Positions 63,023 to 64,000 of a DNA stretch of 64,000 nucleotides are shown in pieces. The DNA is from JAKPBU01 sp964425695 (GTDB lineage Bacteria > Pseudomonadota > Gammaproteobacteria > Xanthomonadales > Xanthomonadaceae): positions 186,001 to 250,000 of the forward strand of contig CAYRNF010000002.1 of the NCBI GenBank assembly GCA_964425695.1. The letters run 5' to 3'. The stretch's first letter is position 1, and each line of letters begins with the position of its first letter. The notes beneath the pieces were generated by a model. That model saw only the letters and a list, made by a program, of their open reading frames with translations. It made no database searches and was not told the DNA's origin. A program made the position numbers and the translations under genes.

Positions 63023-64000
63023 ATGCTCGTTACCCGCGCCTTTCCGCCCGACATCGACCTGCTGGACCTGCACCGGCACGCGCCGGCGCAGTATCCGCTG
63101 CTGCTCGAATCCGCCGCGCACGGGACCGCGCACGGCCGCTGGGACATGCTGCTGGCGGCCGACGGGGCATCGCTGACGCTGGGTCGGGACGGCACCGTGC
63201 GCGACGGCGACAGCCGCACGCTGCGGGGCGGATTCCTGTCGCTGGTCGACGATGCCTGGAAGGCGCTGCGCCTGCCGCGCGACGAGCCGCGCTGGCCGTT
63301 CCGCGGCGGCTGGGCGCTGCTGCTGTCCTACGAGCTGGCCGCGGAAGCCGAGACGGTGCTGCGCCTGCCGCCGGCCCCCGGCACCTTGCCCGTTGCCCAG
63401 GCGCTGCGCTGTCCGGCCGCGTTGCTGCGCGACCACGCCACCGGCAGCTGCGTCGCCGTGGCGGAAGCGGATTCGGCGTGGCTGCTCGAGCGCATCGCGC
63501 GCGACCTGGACGGATGCGTCGGCCAGTCGCCGCTGGTGCCGTGGCAGCCGCCTGTCGCGTTGCACGAAGATCCCGGCGAACGTTTCGTCGCAGGCGTGCG
63601 GCGGGTGCTGGAGTACCTGGCGGCCGGCGACGTGTTCCAGGCCAACCTGTCGCGCGGATGGAAGGCCGAGTTCGACGCGCCGCTGCCACCTGCCGCGCTG
63701 CACGCCCGCCTGCGCATCGCCAACCCCGCGCCGTTCGCCGGGTTGTACGCGGGCACGGACTGGGCCGTCGCCAGTGCATCCCCGGAACGGCTGGTCTCGG
63801 TGCGCGGCGACGTGGTGGAAACGCGGCCCATCGCCGGCACGCGCCCACGCTTCGCGGGCGACGACGACGCCGCACGGATCCGCGAACTGGTCGGAAACCC
63901 GAAGGAACGCGCCGAGCACGTGATGCTGATCGACTTGGAACGCAACGACCTGGGCCGCATCTGCCGCGCGGGCAGCGTGGAAGTGGACGAACTGATGACG
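63023..64000 (+). CDS. pabB: Aminodeoxychorismate synthase component I (PabB), 3' truncated by window
   Basis: 326 codons are open from the ATG at 63023 to the window end without a stop. Chorismate-binding features: GDVFQANLSRGW, SASPERLVSVRG, ETRPIAGTRPR, and ERAEHVMLIDLERNDLGRIC. With a glutaminase (PabA) it makes 4-amino-4-deoxychorismate for folate. PabB after fabF (then pabC, mltG, tmk) is a common order. TrpE is the alternative; the short N-terminal domain and position favour PabB. Confidence 0.88.
   Translation, partial: MLVTRAFPPDIDLLDLHRHAPAQYPLLLESAAHGTAHGRWDMLLAADGASLTLGRDGTVRDGDSRTLRGGFLSLVDDAWKALRLPRDEPRWPFRGGWALLLSYELAAEAETVLRLPPAPGTLPVAQALRCPAALLRDHATGSCVAVAEADSAWLLERIARDLDGCVGQSPLVPWQPPVALHEDPGERFVAGVRRVLEYLAAGDVFQANLSRGWKAEFDAPLPPAALHARLRIANPAPFAGLYAGTDWAVASASPERLVSVRGDVVETRPIAGTRPRFAGDDDAARIRELVGNPKERAEHVMLIDLERNDLGRICRAGSVEVDELMT

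Noticed and set aside
60401..63919. A 1172-codon open frame on the minus strand
   Set aside because: Antisense to fabF, the zinc-ribbon gene and pabB, all of which have clear families. Long antisense frames are expected at this GC content; no domain seen.

Overview
This 64 kb window is a chromosomal segment of a high-GC gammaproteobacterium of the Lysobacteraceae (Xanthomonadaceae; Lysobacter, Luteimonas, Thermomonas or a relative). The call rests on protein character (GreB, PcnB, PrmB, the GumN/TraB protein), on gene order (panB-panC-panD-pgi, dnaX-ybaB-recR, yceD-rpmF-fabH-fabD-fabG-acpP-fabF-pabB) and on short extragenic repeats resembling TGTAGGAGCGGCTTCAGCCG. It is inferred from the sequence alone, and genus cannot be decided. 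About 70 protein genes, two tRNA genes and one large repeat array are supported. No integrase, transposase, CRISPR array or prophage block is visible.

Layout. 1-2.2 kb: possible start of a gcvR-like gene, dapA, a BamC-like lipoprotein, fdxA and tRNA-Glu. 2.3-9.3 kb: pcnB-folK-panB-panC, panD-pgi, queG. 9.3-17.9 kb: nnrD-tsaE-amiC, an isolated phage-tail-tube-like gene, mutL-DUF1684 lipoprotein, a TraB/GumN protein and an orphan RnfB-like ferredoxin. 18-25.5 kb: metG, DUF2147, mrp, a secreted subtilase, dcd and a TPR-sulfotransferase. 25.6-32.3 kb: a leftward block for pyroglutamate use (pcp, DUF969/DUF979 permease candidates, pxpA, pxpC, pxpB), joined by stop/start overlaps to HIT and dienelactone-hydrolase genes and holding a 55-residue membrane protein. 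32.3-42.5 kb: rimO, a cytochrome b plus Tat-exported molybdoprotein pair, greB, a HerA-like ATPase, mltD, psd, a SCO1 protein and prmB.

42.5-44.9 kb is the only stretch that looks accessory: one methyltransferase gene, then 1.3 kb without a credible gene, dominated by seven tandem copies of a ~143 bp palindrome-rich unit ending beside tRNA-Ser. The last two copies carry the same 53 bp hairpin insert. I do not recognise this array; it is the best candidate for something undescribed.

45-64 kb: dnaX-ybaB-recR, a HIT protein, an Slp lipoprotein, a moxR-DUF58-transglutaminase operon, a membrane glycosyltransferase, maf/yceF and the fatty-acid cluster ending in a truncated pabB.

A recurring feature is a TAnnnT-type -10 box 6-7 nt before the start codon (nnrD, mutL, mrp, rimO, pcp, dnaX, amiC and the gene at the left edge), or 10 nt before it (yceD, pcnB, queG), predicting leaderless or nearly leaderless mRNAs. 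Inverted pairs of the extragenic repeat punctuate gene ends; one pair supplies the stop codons of both pgi and queG, and another carries the predicted pcp -10 box.
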